From the NCBI GenBank assembly GCA_013285685.1, contig JABDHD010000015.1:8442-50664 (forward strand): a DNA stretch of 42,223 nucleotides, read 5' to 3'. Source of the stretch: Bacteroidota bacterium (GTDB lineage: Bacteria; Bacteroidota; Bacteroidia; Sphingobacteriales; Sphingobacteriaceae). The notes under the pieces are model-generated. The model saw nothing but the letters and a program-made list of their open reading frames with translations, was not told the DNA's origin and ran no database searches. The translations under genes were made by a program, and so were the position numbers. Shown here piece by piece: positions 8,203 to 17,237 of the stretch. The number at the start of each line of letters is the position of its first letter. The first letter of the stretch is position 1.

Positions 8203-8271
8203 ATTCTTAAAAATACTAATATACGGAAATTAGTTTGCTAATAATTCTAATCCACACAATAGTCAACCTAA

Positions 8272-10587
8272 TCAACTAACTGCCTTCTTCTTCACCCTTT
8301 TCTCCAGGCTTAACAAAAATGCCGGAAGCAAAATAAGATTACAAGCCATGGCTACCAATAGTGTAACCGACAGCAAAATACCCAGCGCGCTTACACTGCC
8401 GAAAGTTGAAAACGAAAAGATACCGAAGCCGAAGAAAAGCGTAATCGCGATATAGATCATGCTGATACCCGTCTCGCAGATGGTGTCCGAAACTATTTTT
8501 GAAATGCTGTGCCTGGTGTGGCGCAGCTCCTGCCGGTAGCGGGTAATAAAATAAATGGTCTGGTCGGACGATATCCCCATCGCAATACTAAAAACCAATA
8601 TGGTTGAGGGCTTTAGCGGTATTCCTGCAAACCCCATTATTCCGGCAGTTATCACCAATGGGATCAGGTTTGGCAGCAGCGAGATCAGTATCATCCTTAA
8701 TCCCCTGAACAATAACCACATTACCCCGGCAATTAAAAATATGGCCAGCGCAAGGCTTTCGTACAGGTTTTTAACCATATAATTTGCACCCCTTATAAAT
8801 ATCATGCTTGATCCCGTAAGTTCTACATGATATTTTTTGGGGTTGAAAATGGAATCGATGCGTGGCTGTAGCTTTGCCAGCACTACATTCATCCGGTGCG
8901 AGCCGATGTCTATCATCTCAAAACTGGCGCGGGTATAGCGCCGGTTACTATCGAGATAATTGCGCAAAATGTTGGTCCCTTTGCCTGATTTGCCGGCATA
9001 GCTTAAGATAAAACCGGTTTCGAAACCCTGCGGCAGCCGGTAAAAATTGCTGTTGCCGCCATAAAACGCCTGGGTAGAAAACTTTAAGGCTTGTATCAGC
9101 GATAGGGAATGGCTAAACTCGGGATAGGACGAGATCAGGGTCTCCAGCTTTTCAACCTTGCGGATAAAAACCTCGCTCATCACCCCGTTTTTCTTTTTTG
9201 AGTCGATGCTGACTTCCAATGGCAGTACGCCTTTAAAGGTCGCTTCGAAAAACCTGAGATCGCCCAAAGTATTGCTGGTTTTGGGCAAATCGTCAACCAC
9301 GTAGCTGTTTACATTTATCTTTTGCAAACCATAAAAGCCAACTACCACCATTAAAACAGTGAGCGCGTAAATGGCTTTGCGATGATTATGCACCACATAG
9401 TCGATTTTCATTAGCACGGCCTGCATCACCTTGCGGTCTTTAATGCCGGTTAGCTTTGGTTTTGGATCGGGCAGGTAGCTAAAGATGATCGGCACGAGCA
9501 CCAGGCTCAGTACAAAAGTTACCATAATGCTAATGGAAGCAACCAGGCCAAATTGCATCAATAGCTCGCTGTTGGTAAAAAACAGTACGCCAAAGCCGAT
9601 CGCTGTGGTAACATTGGCAATAAACGTGGTGATGGAGACTTTTTCGATCACGGTATGCAGGGCCTCGCGCCTGTTGCCATGATGACCGAATTCGTAGTAA
9701 TATTTGTTGAGGATAAAAATACTGTTGGGCACCCCGATTATTACCACCAGCGCCGGAATGATTCCCGTAAGTATAGTGATCTCGTAATGCATCAGCACCA
9801 AAATACCAAGCGCCCAGGTTACGCCCAGCAGTACAACAATAATTGGGAAGACAACCGGGTAACCCGCACGGAAAACTAATATGAGGATAATGATAGTGAT
9901 GAGTAATGACAGCCCTAAAAACTGCGTAAACTCCTTTTTCATCAGGTCGCTGGATACGGTTCGGATGTAGGGTAAGCCCGAGTAATGCACTTCAATGCCG
10001 TGTTTCTTGCCAAACTGTTTACTTAGATCGCGGATAGTATTTATGATAGGTACCCTGGCAGGCGTGTTCAAAATATTTCCGTCAAAGGTTATGGCCATCA
10101 GGGTGGCCTGGTTATCATCGCTTAGTATAAGGCCTTTATAAAATGGCAGCGAGAGTAGTTTGGTTTTTATGCTATCAACCTGCTGCTGGTTGCTCAGCAG
10201 GTGCGATACCAGCGGTTTTAACAGGAACCGGTGGTTTAAAGTATCTTTTTGCAGGTCATACAGGTTGGCAATGGAGATGACCGCTTTAACGCCTTTTATA
10301 TGCTGCAGACTATCGCCAACCGTATACCAGTCGTTAAATACGTCTTTATTAAAAATATCCGGCGACTTAAAACCAATCACCATGGTGCTGGCGTCCTGTC
10401 CGAATATCTTTTTAAATTCGTTGTATTTAATATACGCAGAGTCGGTTAGCGGAAGCACCTTGCTGCCGGCGAAGGTAATGCGCACCTGGCTTGCCTTGTA
10501 GCCCATAAAAACCGTAACCAGCGCTACTATTATGAGTAAAATAATACTATTCTTTAATATGAGGTCGGCAAGTTTCTTCCAGATCAT
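8272..10587 (-). CDS. RND-superfamily (MMPL-type) exporter
   Basis: The protein has about 771 residues and the duplicated RND layout. TM1 is near residues 14-32, followed by a large periplasmic loop (about 35-215) and a bundle of five helices (about 220-375). A seventh helix lies near 405-425, then a second loop and five helices (about 610-762). It shows the paired conserved segments VVIIGVPNSIFILNKYY and SMAIGISSDQTIYFITRYR before the helices that carry proton coupling. The size fits MMPL/hydrophobe exporters rather than ~1040-residue AcrB types. No periplasmic adaptor or outer-membrane partner gene is adjacent, so it probably exports lipids or hopanoid-like molecules (inference). ATG at 10587 is preferred to the TTG one codon upstream. 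Confidence 0.88.
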   Translation of the reverse strand: MIWKKLADLILKNSIILLIIVALVTVFMGYKASQVRITFAGSKVLPLTDSAYIKYNEFKKIFGQDASTMVIGFKSPDIFNKDVFNDWYTVGDSLQHIKGVKAVISIANLYDLQKDTLNHRFLLKPLVSHLLSNQQQVDSIKTKLLSLPFYKGLILSDDNQATLMAITFDGNILNTPARVPIINTIRDLSKQFGKKHGIEVHYSGLPYIRTVSSDLMKKEFTQFLGLSLLITIIILILVFRAGYPVVFPIIVVLLGVTWALGILVLMHYEITILTGIIPALVVIIGVPNSIFILNKYYYEFGHHGNRREALHTVIEKVSITTFIANVTTAIGFGVLFFTNSELLMQFGLVASISIMVTFVLSLVLVPIIFSYLPDPKPKLTGIKDRKVMQAVLMKIDYVVHNHRKAIYALTVLMVVVGFYGLQKINVNSYVVDDLPKTSNTLGDLRFFEATFKGVLPLEVSIDSKKKNGVMSEVFIRKVEKLETLISSYPEFSHSLSLIQALKFSTQAFYGGNSNFYRLPQGFETGFILSYAGKSGKGTNILRNYLDSNRRYTRASFEMIDIGSHRMNVVLAKLQPRIDSIFNPKKYHVELTGSSMIFIRGANYMVKNLYESLALAIFLIAGVMWLLFRGLRMILISLLPNLIPLVITAGIMGFAGIPLKPSTILVFSIAMGISSDQTIYFITRYRQELRHTRHSISKIVSDTICETGISMIYIAITLFFGFGIFSFSTFGSVSALGILLSVTLLVAMACNLILLPAFLLSLEKRVKKKAVS

Positions 10588-10816
10588 CAATTTATTGCAG
10601 GTTATTCCCGGTTGCTAAACTACGAAAATAGATTTAGATGGGTATTTCCGTGATTGATATTGTGACAATGTTTTTCAAATGTGCAGATTTGTGATTTGAA
10701 GATGAGTCCGAAAGTCGGGTAAGTCCGAAAGTCCGAACGAAGTTGCGATTGGTTGTTCGGCAAGAGAGGACTCAAGTTATACGTAACTCTAAAATAAAGC
10801 TAAAACTGAAATTGAT

Positions 10817-10927
10817 TTTTAACCGCAAAGAGCGCTAAGAAGGCACAAAGATCACAAAGGAAAAACTTGCAAACCATTAAAGCTTTGTGTCCTTTGCGAT
10901 TTCCTCTTTGTGTTCTTTGCGGTAAAA
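10817..10927. repeat. Imperfect inverted repeat of the ACCGCAAAG type in a 385-bp gap
   Basis: Between the exporter and dgkA, the arms starting TTTTAACCGCAAAG (10817) and ending CTTTGCGGTAAAA (10927) pair over about 35 bp each, with internal iterations of GCAAAG/CACAAAG. The centre is about 30 bp. It can form a long hairpin and resembles dispersed intergenic repeats common in Bacteroidota. The remainder of 10588-10972 holds a short iteration of AGTCCGAAAGTC near 10705-10735 and no gene. Confidence 0.6.
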
Positions 10928-10972
10928 TCTTGAAGCGTTGTTTAGGTACAACAAGGTATTATCACATAATAA

Positions 10973-11332
10973 ATGAAAAAACTGATCCGTAGCTTCGGCT
11001 ATGCTTTTAAGGGGGTTACTTACGCGACGAAGACGCAGCTTAACTTCAGGATACACCTGGGCGCGGCCACTATTGCCGTAGCGATGGGATTATTTTTCCA
11101 TAATTCACGGCAGGACTGGCTTTGGATTGGGCTGTGCATCACGCTTGTGTTGGTGACCGAGATATTTAATACGATGATCGAAGCTTTGACCGACCTGGTT
11201 TCGCCCGGTTACAATGAAAAGGCGGGACATATCAAAGATATGAGCGCCGGCGCAGTGGTTATTGCCGCTGCATTTGCTTTAACCGCAGGCCTTGTTATCT
11301 ACTTACCAAAACTGCTTTTGCTTTTTAAATAA
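10973..11332 (+). CDS. dgkA: Diacylglycerol/undecaprenol kinase family integral membrane protein
   Basis: The 119-residue protein has three predicted membrane helices and the DgkA family signature: the metal/ATP-site sequence TEIFNTMIEALTDLV with its two glutamates, and KDMSAGAVV after it. The N-terminal RSFGYAFKG and the asparagine in QLNFRIH also fit. It phosphorylates diacylglycerol or, as in many Gram-positives and probably here, undecaprenol for recycling of the lipid carrier. The TAA stop shares its final A with the ATG of recO, so the two genes are translationally coupled. Confidence 0.92.
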   Translation: MKKLIRSFGYAFKGVTYATKTQLNFRIHLGAATIAVAMGLFFHNSRQDWLWIGLCITLVLVTEIFNTMIEALTDLVSPGYNEKAGHIKDMSAGAVVIAAAFALTAGLVIYLPKLLLLFK

Positions 11333-12057
11333 TGCTGCACAAAACCCGGGGCATCGTATTTAAGACCACCGATTACGGCGACAATAGCATTATTACACAG
11401 GTTTTTACCGAGAAATTTGGTCTGCAATCCTATATCGTCAACGGCGCAAAAAAACCCAGGGCTAAAATCAGCAGCAATATGTTTCAGCCGCTTCATTTGC
11501 TGGATATGGTGGTTTACCATAAAAACACCGGGAACGTGCAGCGGGTAAAAGAGGTGAAAAACGCTCCTGTTTTGCAAACTATTCCTTATGATGTAATTAA
11601 AAGCAGCCTGGCCATTTTTTTGAATGAAGTGTTGTACAAAGCGGTTAAGCAGCAGTCGGCGGATGAGAATTTATTTGAATATGTTTTTAACGCGATCGAG
11701 TGGCTGGACCATCAAACCGATGGCCTGGCCAATTTCCACCTGTTTTTTTTGATCCGGCTTACGCGTTACCTGGGCTTTTATCCCGACACGCAATTGACAG
11801 GCGTAGCAGGCTTTTTCGACTTGAAAGACGGTGTTTTTCGAAACTATAAACCCGACGGTATTTTATACCTTTCACCCCCACATACGCAAAATTTCGCAGC
11901 CTTGCTGCAATGCACTTTTGAAAGCCTGGCGCAGTTTAAGCTCAGTAATGATGAACGCCGTTACCTGATCCACAAAGTGCTTGATTATTATACCCTTCAT
12001 ATTGAAGGGTTTGGGAATATACGCTCGCATGAGGTGCTGGAGGAAGTATTGGGGTAG
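11332..12057 (+). CDS. recO: DNA repair protein RecO
   Basis: The 241-residue protein opens with the RecO OB-fold pattern (MLHKTRGIVFKTTDYGDNS, then VFTEKFGLQSYIVNGAKK). It continues with the helical region containing SLAIFLNEVLYKAV and FHLFFLIRLTRYLGFYPD. RecO loads RecA onto SSB-coated single strands with RecR and anneals strands. The C-terminal zinc-binding cysteines of some RecO proteins are absent, as is common in Bacteroidota. Its start overlaps the dgkA stop by one base. Confidence 0.93.
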   Translation: MLHKTRGIVFKTTDYGDNSIITQVFTEKFGLQSYIVNGAKKPRAKISSNMFQPLHLLDMVVYHKNTGNVQRVKEVKNAPVLQTIPYDVIKSSLAIFLNEVLYKAVKQQSADENLFEYVFNAIEWLDHQTDGLANFHLFFLIRLTRYLGFYPDTQLTGVAGFFDLKDGVFRNYKPDGILYLSPPHTQNFAALLQCTFESLAQFKLSNDERRYLIHKVLDYYTLHIEGFGNIRSHEVLEEVLG

Positions 12058-12228
12058 GTTGTCTGAACCGTTGATTAAATTGATTTTTATGATTTAATTG
12101 ATGTCTGCTAATGCCGAATCGTTTTTATTCATCCAGGAAATCTTTTAATCTTATCAATCGTGTTCAGACAATTCTTAAATTTTTTTAAAAAGCATACCCC
12201 TCTTTTGAAATATATCAAAAACGATACA

Positions 12229-12258
12229 TTGATATTTAAAAAATAGCTTTTATATTTA
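12229..12258 (+). promoter_or_regulatory. Candidate Bacteroidota-type promoter for the NagX/GH18 unit
   Basis: TTG at 12229-12231, a 19-bp spacer and TATATTTA at 12251-12258 match the Bacteroidota -33/-7 pattern (TTTG, 19-21 bp, TAnnTTTG) with one deviation in each box. The site ends 33 bp before the ATG at 12292, in an otherwise gene-free AT-rich 234-bp spacer. Confidence 0.4.
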
Positions 12259-12291
12259 GTGCTATATATTAACTGATTAAACCGCCTTTTT

Positions 12292-13470
12292 ATGATGCCG
12301 ACGCCAAAACGCCAGCTTTCCATCGATGTGCTCCGTGCCATCAATATGTTTTTCATGATTTTTGTTAACGACTTGAGCGGCGTTAAAGACGTACCGAAAT
12401 GGATAGACCACGTGAAAGGATGGGAAGACGGTATGCATTTTGCCGACACGATCTTCCCTTTGTTTTTATTTATTGCGGGCTTGTCTATTCCCCTGGCTAT
12501 CGGCAGGCGTATCAGCAAAGGCGATTCGTTTACTAAAATAGCAGTATATATCCTGTTGCGCTCGTTTGCCTTGATCGTGATGGGATTTTTCCACGTAAAT
12601 ATGGAAGAATATAGCAAAGAAGCCCTCCTTCCCCTTGGCGTTTGGGAATTATTATTAACATTAAGTTTCTTCCTCATCTGGCTTGACTATCCCGACACCC
12701 TGGCGAAGGCAAAAAAATATACGCTCATGGGCCTTGGTATTGCTATATTGATTGTGCTGGCCATATTGTATAAGGGCGAGAGCCGCCATGGCGGCCCAAC
12801 ACGCTGGCTCGAACCTTCATGGTGGGGTATATTGGGTATTATAGGCTGGGCTTACCTGGTTTGTGGATTGGTGTATCTTGTGTTTAAAGGCAACTTTAAA
12901 GCCATGCTGATTGCCCTCATCATCTTCGTTGCTGTAAATATGGGTGTTCATGGCAAATGGTTTGATTTTCATTTGTGGGTATTAGGTGATGCCAACTCCG
13001 AGTCGCTCATGATGGCTGGCGTGGTTATTTCCATGCTGTATGCCAAACTCATCAGTAACGGCAGCTATAAAAAGGTTTGGCTGTCATTCGCCGGAATTGG
13101 CGCCGGCTTGATCATATTGGGATTTATTGTACGCCCCTATACAGATGGTATTTCCAAAATCCGGGCTACCCCGGCCTGGGTGCTCATCTGTGCCGGCATC
13201 GGCGTAATTTTATTTGAGTTTTTCATCTGGCTTATCGATGTTAAAGGCAAACAAAACTGGTTCAAAATTATCAAGCCTGCCGGTACCAGCACGCTAACCT
13301 GTTACCTGATCCCATACTACCAGGAAGCGCTATTTTTAATTTTTAGTATTCACTATTGGCATTTTTTCAATTATGGCGCAGGAGGGATCATCCGATCATT
13401 TGCCACCTGTTTCATCGTTATTTTTATTACCGGGTTCCTCGAAAAGAGAAGATTGAGATTAAAAGTATAA
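12292..13470 (+). CDS. DUF5009 / NagX-like multi-pass membrane protein (heparan-alpha-glucosaminide acetyltransferase-like)
   Basis: The 392-residue protein has about ten predicted membrane helices. The N-terminal RQLSIDVLRAINMFFMIFVND and ADTIFPLFLFIAGLSIPLA fit the DUF5009/NagX family, related to the lysosomal enzyme that acetylates terminal glucosamine. In Bacteroidota and Xanthomonas these genes sit in N-acetylglucosamine/chitin clusters and are implicated in GlcNAc uptake or modification. A GH18 chitinase gene starts 20 bp downstream, which supports that role. The two are probably co-transcribed from the promoter near 12229-12258. ATG at 12292 is followed at once by a second ATG (12295). 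Confidence 0.82.
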   Translation: MMPTPKRQLSIDVLRAINMFFMIFVNDLSGVKDVPKWIDHVKGWEDGMHFADTIFPLFLFIAGLSIPLAIGRRISKGDSFTKIAVYILLRSFALIVMGFFHVNMEEYSKEALLPLGVWELLLTLSFFLIWLDYPDTLAKAKKYTLMGLGIAILIVLAILYKGESRHGGPTRWLEPSWWGILGIIGWAYLVCGLVYLVFKGNFKAMLIALIIFVAVNMGVHGKWFDFHLWVLGDANSESLMMAGVVISMLYAKLISNGSYKKVWLSFAGIGAGLIILGFIVRPYTDGISKIRATPAWVLICAGIGVILFEFFIWLIDVKGKQNWFKIIKPAGTSTLTCYLIPYYQEALFLIFSIHYWHFFNYGAGGIIRSFATCFIVIFITGFLEKRRLRLKV

Positions 13471-13490
13471 CCATCTTACCTGCATTTTTT

Positions 13491-14618
13491 ATGAAACAAG
13501 CCTATGTTCGCCGGTCGGTAGCGGCCTTACTGTGCGCGTTCGTCATCGCGCCGGTGGTAAATTTATACGCCCAACAGGGCAAGGTAATCATCGGCTATGT
13601 CGGTGGTTTCCGCGGGCTTGTCAATACAAGTATCATTCAACCCAAAAAACTCACACACATTAACTATGCCTTTGTTGATGTGAAAGATAACCGGGCCTGG
13701 CTGCACTATGAAAAAACCGACACCGTTAATTTCAGAAACCTGAACCTGCTCAAACAACAAAACCCCGATCTGAAAATACTGATCTCGATAGGAGGGTGGA
13801 CCTGGAGCGGTAAATTTTCGGATGCGGTGCTCACCGATACTTCGCGCCAAAGGTTTGTGGCCAGTGCAGTGGATATCATCAAAAAATTTGACCTGGACGG
13901 GATAGACATCGATTGGGAGTATCCCTCCCTGCCGGGATTGGAAGGAAATGTTTTCCGGCCGGAGGACAAACAGAACTACACGCTGCTGTTTAAAGAGTTA
14001 CGACGACAAACGGACAGCCTGGCTGGCATTACTCATAAAAAATATCTGCTCAGCACAGCTGTCGGCGGCTCTAAGTCGTTTGTAGATAATAACGATATGG
14101 CGGCCGCCCAGCAATACCTGGATTTTGTGAATTTAATGACCTATGACTATTCAGAAAACGCGAAGATCGCCGCGCATCATACCGCTTTATATTCATCCGA
14201 AGCAGGCAATGCACATAACAATGCCGATGAATCAGTCAGGTTATTTGAGGCTGCCGGGGTCCCCGCCGAAAAACTGGTAATTGGCGTGGCCTTTTACGGG
14301 CATTCGGCAATATTGGCGCCTGGCAGTAAGGGGTTGGGAGATAGTACTGCAAAGAATGCGCGCGCGGGCGGTTACTCAAAATTACGGGATAGTATTTTAA
14401 AGATACCCGGTTTTGAGGTGCGCCGTGATCACCATGCAAAAGCCGACTATGCGTTTAATACCGAAACCTTGCAATTTATTACTTACGACGACGAATGGTC
14501 GGTAAAGCAGAAATGTAAATATGTGAAACGGAATAAAATGGCGGGTGCGATGTTTTGGGAATATGCCAGTGATCCGAAGGGCTATTTACTGGATGTTATA
14601 TACAAAGTGTTAAGATAA
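13491..14618 (+). CDS. Secreted GH18 chitinase/endo-glucosaminidase-like glycosidase
   Basis: The 375-residue protein has an N-terminal signal peptide (basic start, hydrophobic core AALLCAFVIAPVV, cleavage near YAQ) and a single GH18 TIM barrel. The catalytic DxxDxDxE motif is intact as LDGIDIDWEYP (about residues 133-143). The substrate-side motifs ILISIGGWTWSG, NLMTYDYS and the late MFWEYASD are also present. It should hydrolyse beta-1,4-GlcNAc linkages by substrate-assisted catalysis, in the periplasm or outside. The open frame extends upstream to 13356, but ATG 13491 gives the signal peptide and follows the NagX-like gene by 20 bp. There is no carbohydrate-binding or T9SS domain. A strong hairpin terminator follows. 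Confidence 0.93.
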   Translation: MKQAYVRRSVAALLCAFVIAPVVNLYAQQGKVIIGYVGGFRGLVNTSIIQPKKLTHINYAFVDVKDNRAWLHYEKTDTVNFRNLNLLKQQNPDLKILISIGGWTWSGKFSDAVLTDTSRQRFVASAVDIIKKFDLDGIDIDWEYPSLPGLEGNVFRPEDKQNYTLLFKELRRQTDSLAGITHKKYLLSTAVGGSKSFVDNNDMAAAQQYLDFVNLMTYDYSENAKIAAHHTALYSSEAGNAHNNADESVRLFEAAGVPAEKLVIGVAFYGHSAILAPGSKGLGDSTAKNARAGGYSKLRDSILKIPGFEVRRDHHAKADYAFNTETLQFITYDDEWSVKQKCKYVKRNKMAGAMFWEYASDPKGYLLDVIYKVLR

Positions 14619-14642
14619 CACGAACAAACCCCCTTAAAACAA

Positions 14643-14673
14643 AAAAAGAGGAAGCGGGCGCTTTCTCTTTTTG
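14643..14673 (+). terminator. Rho-independent terminator after the GH18 gene
   Basis: A 13-bp stem (AAAAAGAGGAAGC with GCTTTCTCTTTTT, one G-T pair) around a GGGC loop ends in a run of T, 25 bp after the chitinase stop. Confidence 0.75.
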
Positions 14674-15000
14674 TAGTAACTGACCTCATTATTTATCATA
14701 AAGAACTAATTGGTTAGAACGATAATAATAATTGCACAAATATAAAATCTACAGAGATAGCAGACTAATATTTTAACAAATATTTACAACTTTTTTTTAC
14801 TGTTGAGGCCGGATGGCCCTGTATTTTATTAACAAATGTCACTTATTAACAAATAATGACTGTAAAAAGACCATTTTACGCTGTGCCGACTATTAAAATA
14901 TCAGTATTTGATATAATTGCCTTTAAATACCCCATTATTGAACTTTTTTGACTGAAAACACGATATTTTAAACCATTTTGCCCTTAAAACTATTGGGAAT
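14674..15000. other. AT-rich gap upstream of the CBM9/DUF5916 gene
   Basis: These 327 bp are strongly AT-rich, with several poly-A/T tracts and no open frame or RNA gene that I recognise. The promoter of the gene starting at 15001 must lie here, but no site matches the -33/-7 consensus well enough to assign. Confidence 0.5.
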
Positions 15001-17169
15001 TTGAAATACATATTTACGCTTATTTACTGCATATTTATCCTTCAGCTCAGCGCTCAAAAGAAGAATAGTAAGTACGTTTATCATATTCGGCAGGCAACGT
15101 CCGAGATAAAGATCGACGGCATAATGGATGAAAAAGCGTGGCAGGATGCCGACAGCGCCATCGACTTCCACATGGTGCTGCCTATGGATACCTCGTTGGC
15201 TAAGGTGCGGACGACCGTTAAAATGGCTTATGATAAAAAGAACCTGTACATCATCGCCATTTGTTATAAGGGGCTGCCAGGGCCAAATATGGTTGAATCG
15301 TTAAAGCGGGATTTCAGCTTTACTAAAAATGACAACTTCATTTTCTTCATGGATACCTTCAACGACCTCACCAGCGGCTATTCCTTCGGGGCGAACGCGG
15401 CAGGAGCGGAGTGGGATGGCACCATGTACAACGGAGGCAACGTTGATCTCAACTGGACGAACAAGTGGGTATCGGCAGTAAAGGACTATCCTGATAAATA
15501 CATTTTTGAGGCGGCTATACCCTTCAAAGCTATCCGCTATAAAAAAGGAATAACCGAATGGGGCATCAATTTTAGCCGCAACGACCTGAAGACAACCGAG
15601 AAATCGGCCTGGGCGCCTGTGCCCCGGCAATTTCCCACGGCCTCGCTGGCTTATACCGGAACTTTGTTTTGGGACAACCCGCCCCCCGAGGCCGGCTCCA
15701 ACCTGGCTGTTATACCTTATGCACTTACATCCATCAGCAAAGATTACGCGGATCACCTGCCGATAGCTACGAAAGCAGAAGTGGGGGCCGATGCGAAGAT
15801 CGCCATGTCGTCGGCACTTAACCTGGATTTGACGGTTAATCCTGATTTTTCGCAGGTAGACGCCGACAAGCAGGTGATCGATTACAGCCGTTTTGAGCTT
15901 TTCTACCCTGAAACACGGCAGTTTTTCCTGGAGAACGGCGATTTGTTCAACAATTTCGGTTATGCAACTATTCGCCCATTTTTTTCCCGGCGCATTGGAC
16001 TTAGCTCAAATATCATCGGCGGCGCCAGGCTTAATGGCAAACTGGATAAAAATTGGCGCATCGGTGTAATGGATATGCAAACCAGCAGCAATGACTCCCT
16101 GCCCGCACAAAATTTTACGGCGGTTGTGCTGCAGCGAAAAGTATTTGCCCGCTCCAATATCGGTTTTATGTTTGTAGACAAAGAAGCATTCGGCTTTCCG
16201 GCCGGGGTAGCGCCGTCGAGCCAGCCTAATAACTCAAAGTATAACGGTAATATCGGCATGGAATTCAACCTCGCTTCAGCAACGAACGCCTGGACAGGTA
16301 AAGAGTTAGTGTTAAAATCGTTCACACCTGGCAAGGATGGTCATGATTATACCGATGCGGGTAACCTGCAATATGCCGATAAGTACTGGATGATAGGCGC
16401 CGAATACGAATACGTGGGCGCTAATTACAATGCCGAGGTGGGGTATGTTCCAAGGGATGGTTATATTAGGCTGAATCCTTACATCGGGTACCTGTTTTTT
16501 CCAAAAAATGGTATTATCCTGAGCCATGGCCCGCAAATCAATTTTTCTGATTATTACGACGGCTCTTTTAACCCGACGGATTACCGCGATTATCTATCGT
16601 ATCAATTTATTTTTAGGGACCGCAGCATATTAACCGGCCTGGTTGAAAAGGACTATGTAAAATTGCTGTCCCCGTTTGACCCGACCAATTTTACGGGCGC
16701 CATGCTGCCCACCGGCGCGATAAGCAACTGGGAAAACGCCGAATTATCCTACTTTTCGCAACCGCAGCAATTATATACCTACGACTTTACTTTTGATTAC
16801 GGCGGCTATTATGATAATGGTAAAAAAACCAGCCTCGCCTTTGATTTTGGCTACCGGTTTCAGCCAATCGTAAACATTGCATGGAGCACTACGGTGAGCG
16901 ACATACAATTACCGCAGCCCTGGGGCGAAAACACCTTCTGGCTCATCGGCCCAAAAGTGGATGTTACTTTTACCAATAAATTTTTCTTGACGGGATACTA
17001 TCAGTACAACCAGCAAGGAAGAAATTTTAATATCAATACCCGCCTGCAATACCGTTTCCGCCCGGCATCCGACTTTTTTATCGTTTATACCGATAACTAC
17101 CTTCCCCGTCCATTCAATGTAAAAAGCAGGATGCTGGTGTTTAAGATGACGTATTGGTTGAACAATTAG
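15001..17169 (+). CDS. CBM9-like plus DUF5916 outer-membrane protein
   Basis: The 722-residue protein starts with a signal peptide (KYIFTLIYCIFILQLSAQ). A CBM9-type domain follows (about residues 30-215: IKIDGIMDEKAWQDAD, LYIIAICYKG, the asparagine/aspartate-rich calcium-type loop TFNDLTSGYSF). The C-terminal ~490 residues form the DUF5916 region, with alternating aromatic beta-strands and a terminal strand ending in VFKMTYWLNN, typical of an outer-membrane beta-barrel. Function within the family is unestablished. The start is TTG, and no ATG lies near the signal peptide. It converges with the ThuA-like gene. Confidence 0.82.
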   Translation: MKYIFTLIYCIFILQLSAQKKNSKYVYHIRQATSEIKIDGIMDEKAWQDADSAIDFHMVLPMDTSLAKVRTTVKMAYDKKNLYIIAICYKGLPGPNMVESLKRDFSFTKNDNFIFFMDTFNDLTSGYSFGANAAGAEWDGTMYNGGNVDLNWTNKWVSAVKDYPDKYIFEAAIPFKAIRYKKGITEWGINFSRNDLKTTEKSAWAPVPRQFPTASLAYTGTLFWDNPPPEAGSNLAVIPYALTSISKDYADHLPIATKAEVGADAKIAMSSALNLDLTVNPDFSQVDADKQVIDYSRFELFYPETRQFFLENGDLFNNFGYATIRPFFSRRIGLSSNIIGGARLNGKLDKNWRIGVMDMQTSSNDSLPAQNFTAVVLQRKVFARSNIGFMFVDKEAFGFPAGVAPSSQPNNSKYNGNIGMEFNLASATNAWTGKELVLKSFTPGKDGHDYTDAGNLQYADKYWMIGAEYEYVGANYNAEVGYVPRDGYIRLNPYIGYLFFPKNGIILSHGPQINFSDYYDGSFNPTDYRDYLSYQFIFRDRSILTGLVEKDYVKLLSPFDPTNFTGAMLPTGAISNWENAELSYFSQPQQLYTYDFTFDYGGYYDNGKKTSLAFDFGYRFQPIVNIAWSTTVSDIQLPQPWGENTFWLIGPKVDVTFTNKFFLTGYYQYNQQGRNFNINTRLQYRFRPASDFFIVYTDNYLPRPFNVKSRMLVFKMTYWLNN

Positions 17170-17181
17170 TGATCAGAGGTG

Positions 17182-17237
17182 AGAGATTAGAGATTAGTTT
17201 TGAGCAACTAATCTCTAATGTCCAGTCTCTAATCTCT
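17182..17237. terminator. Bidirectional terminator-like hairpins between convergent genes
   Basis: AGAGATTAGTT (17189-17199) pairs perfectly with AACTAATCTCT (17206-17216) across a 6-nt loop. A competing outer pair, AGAGATTAGAG (17182-17192) with CTCTAATCTCT (17227-17237), overlaps the stop of the minus-strand gene. The iterated AGATTAG words allow alternative folds. The location between two convergent stops suits shared termination. Confidence 0.55.

Noticed and set aside
12129..12677. 182-codon open frame on the minus strand
   Set aside because: It is antisense to the start of the NagX-like gene and has no protein-like pattern.
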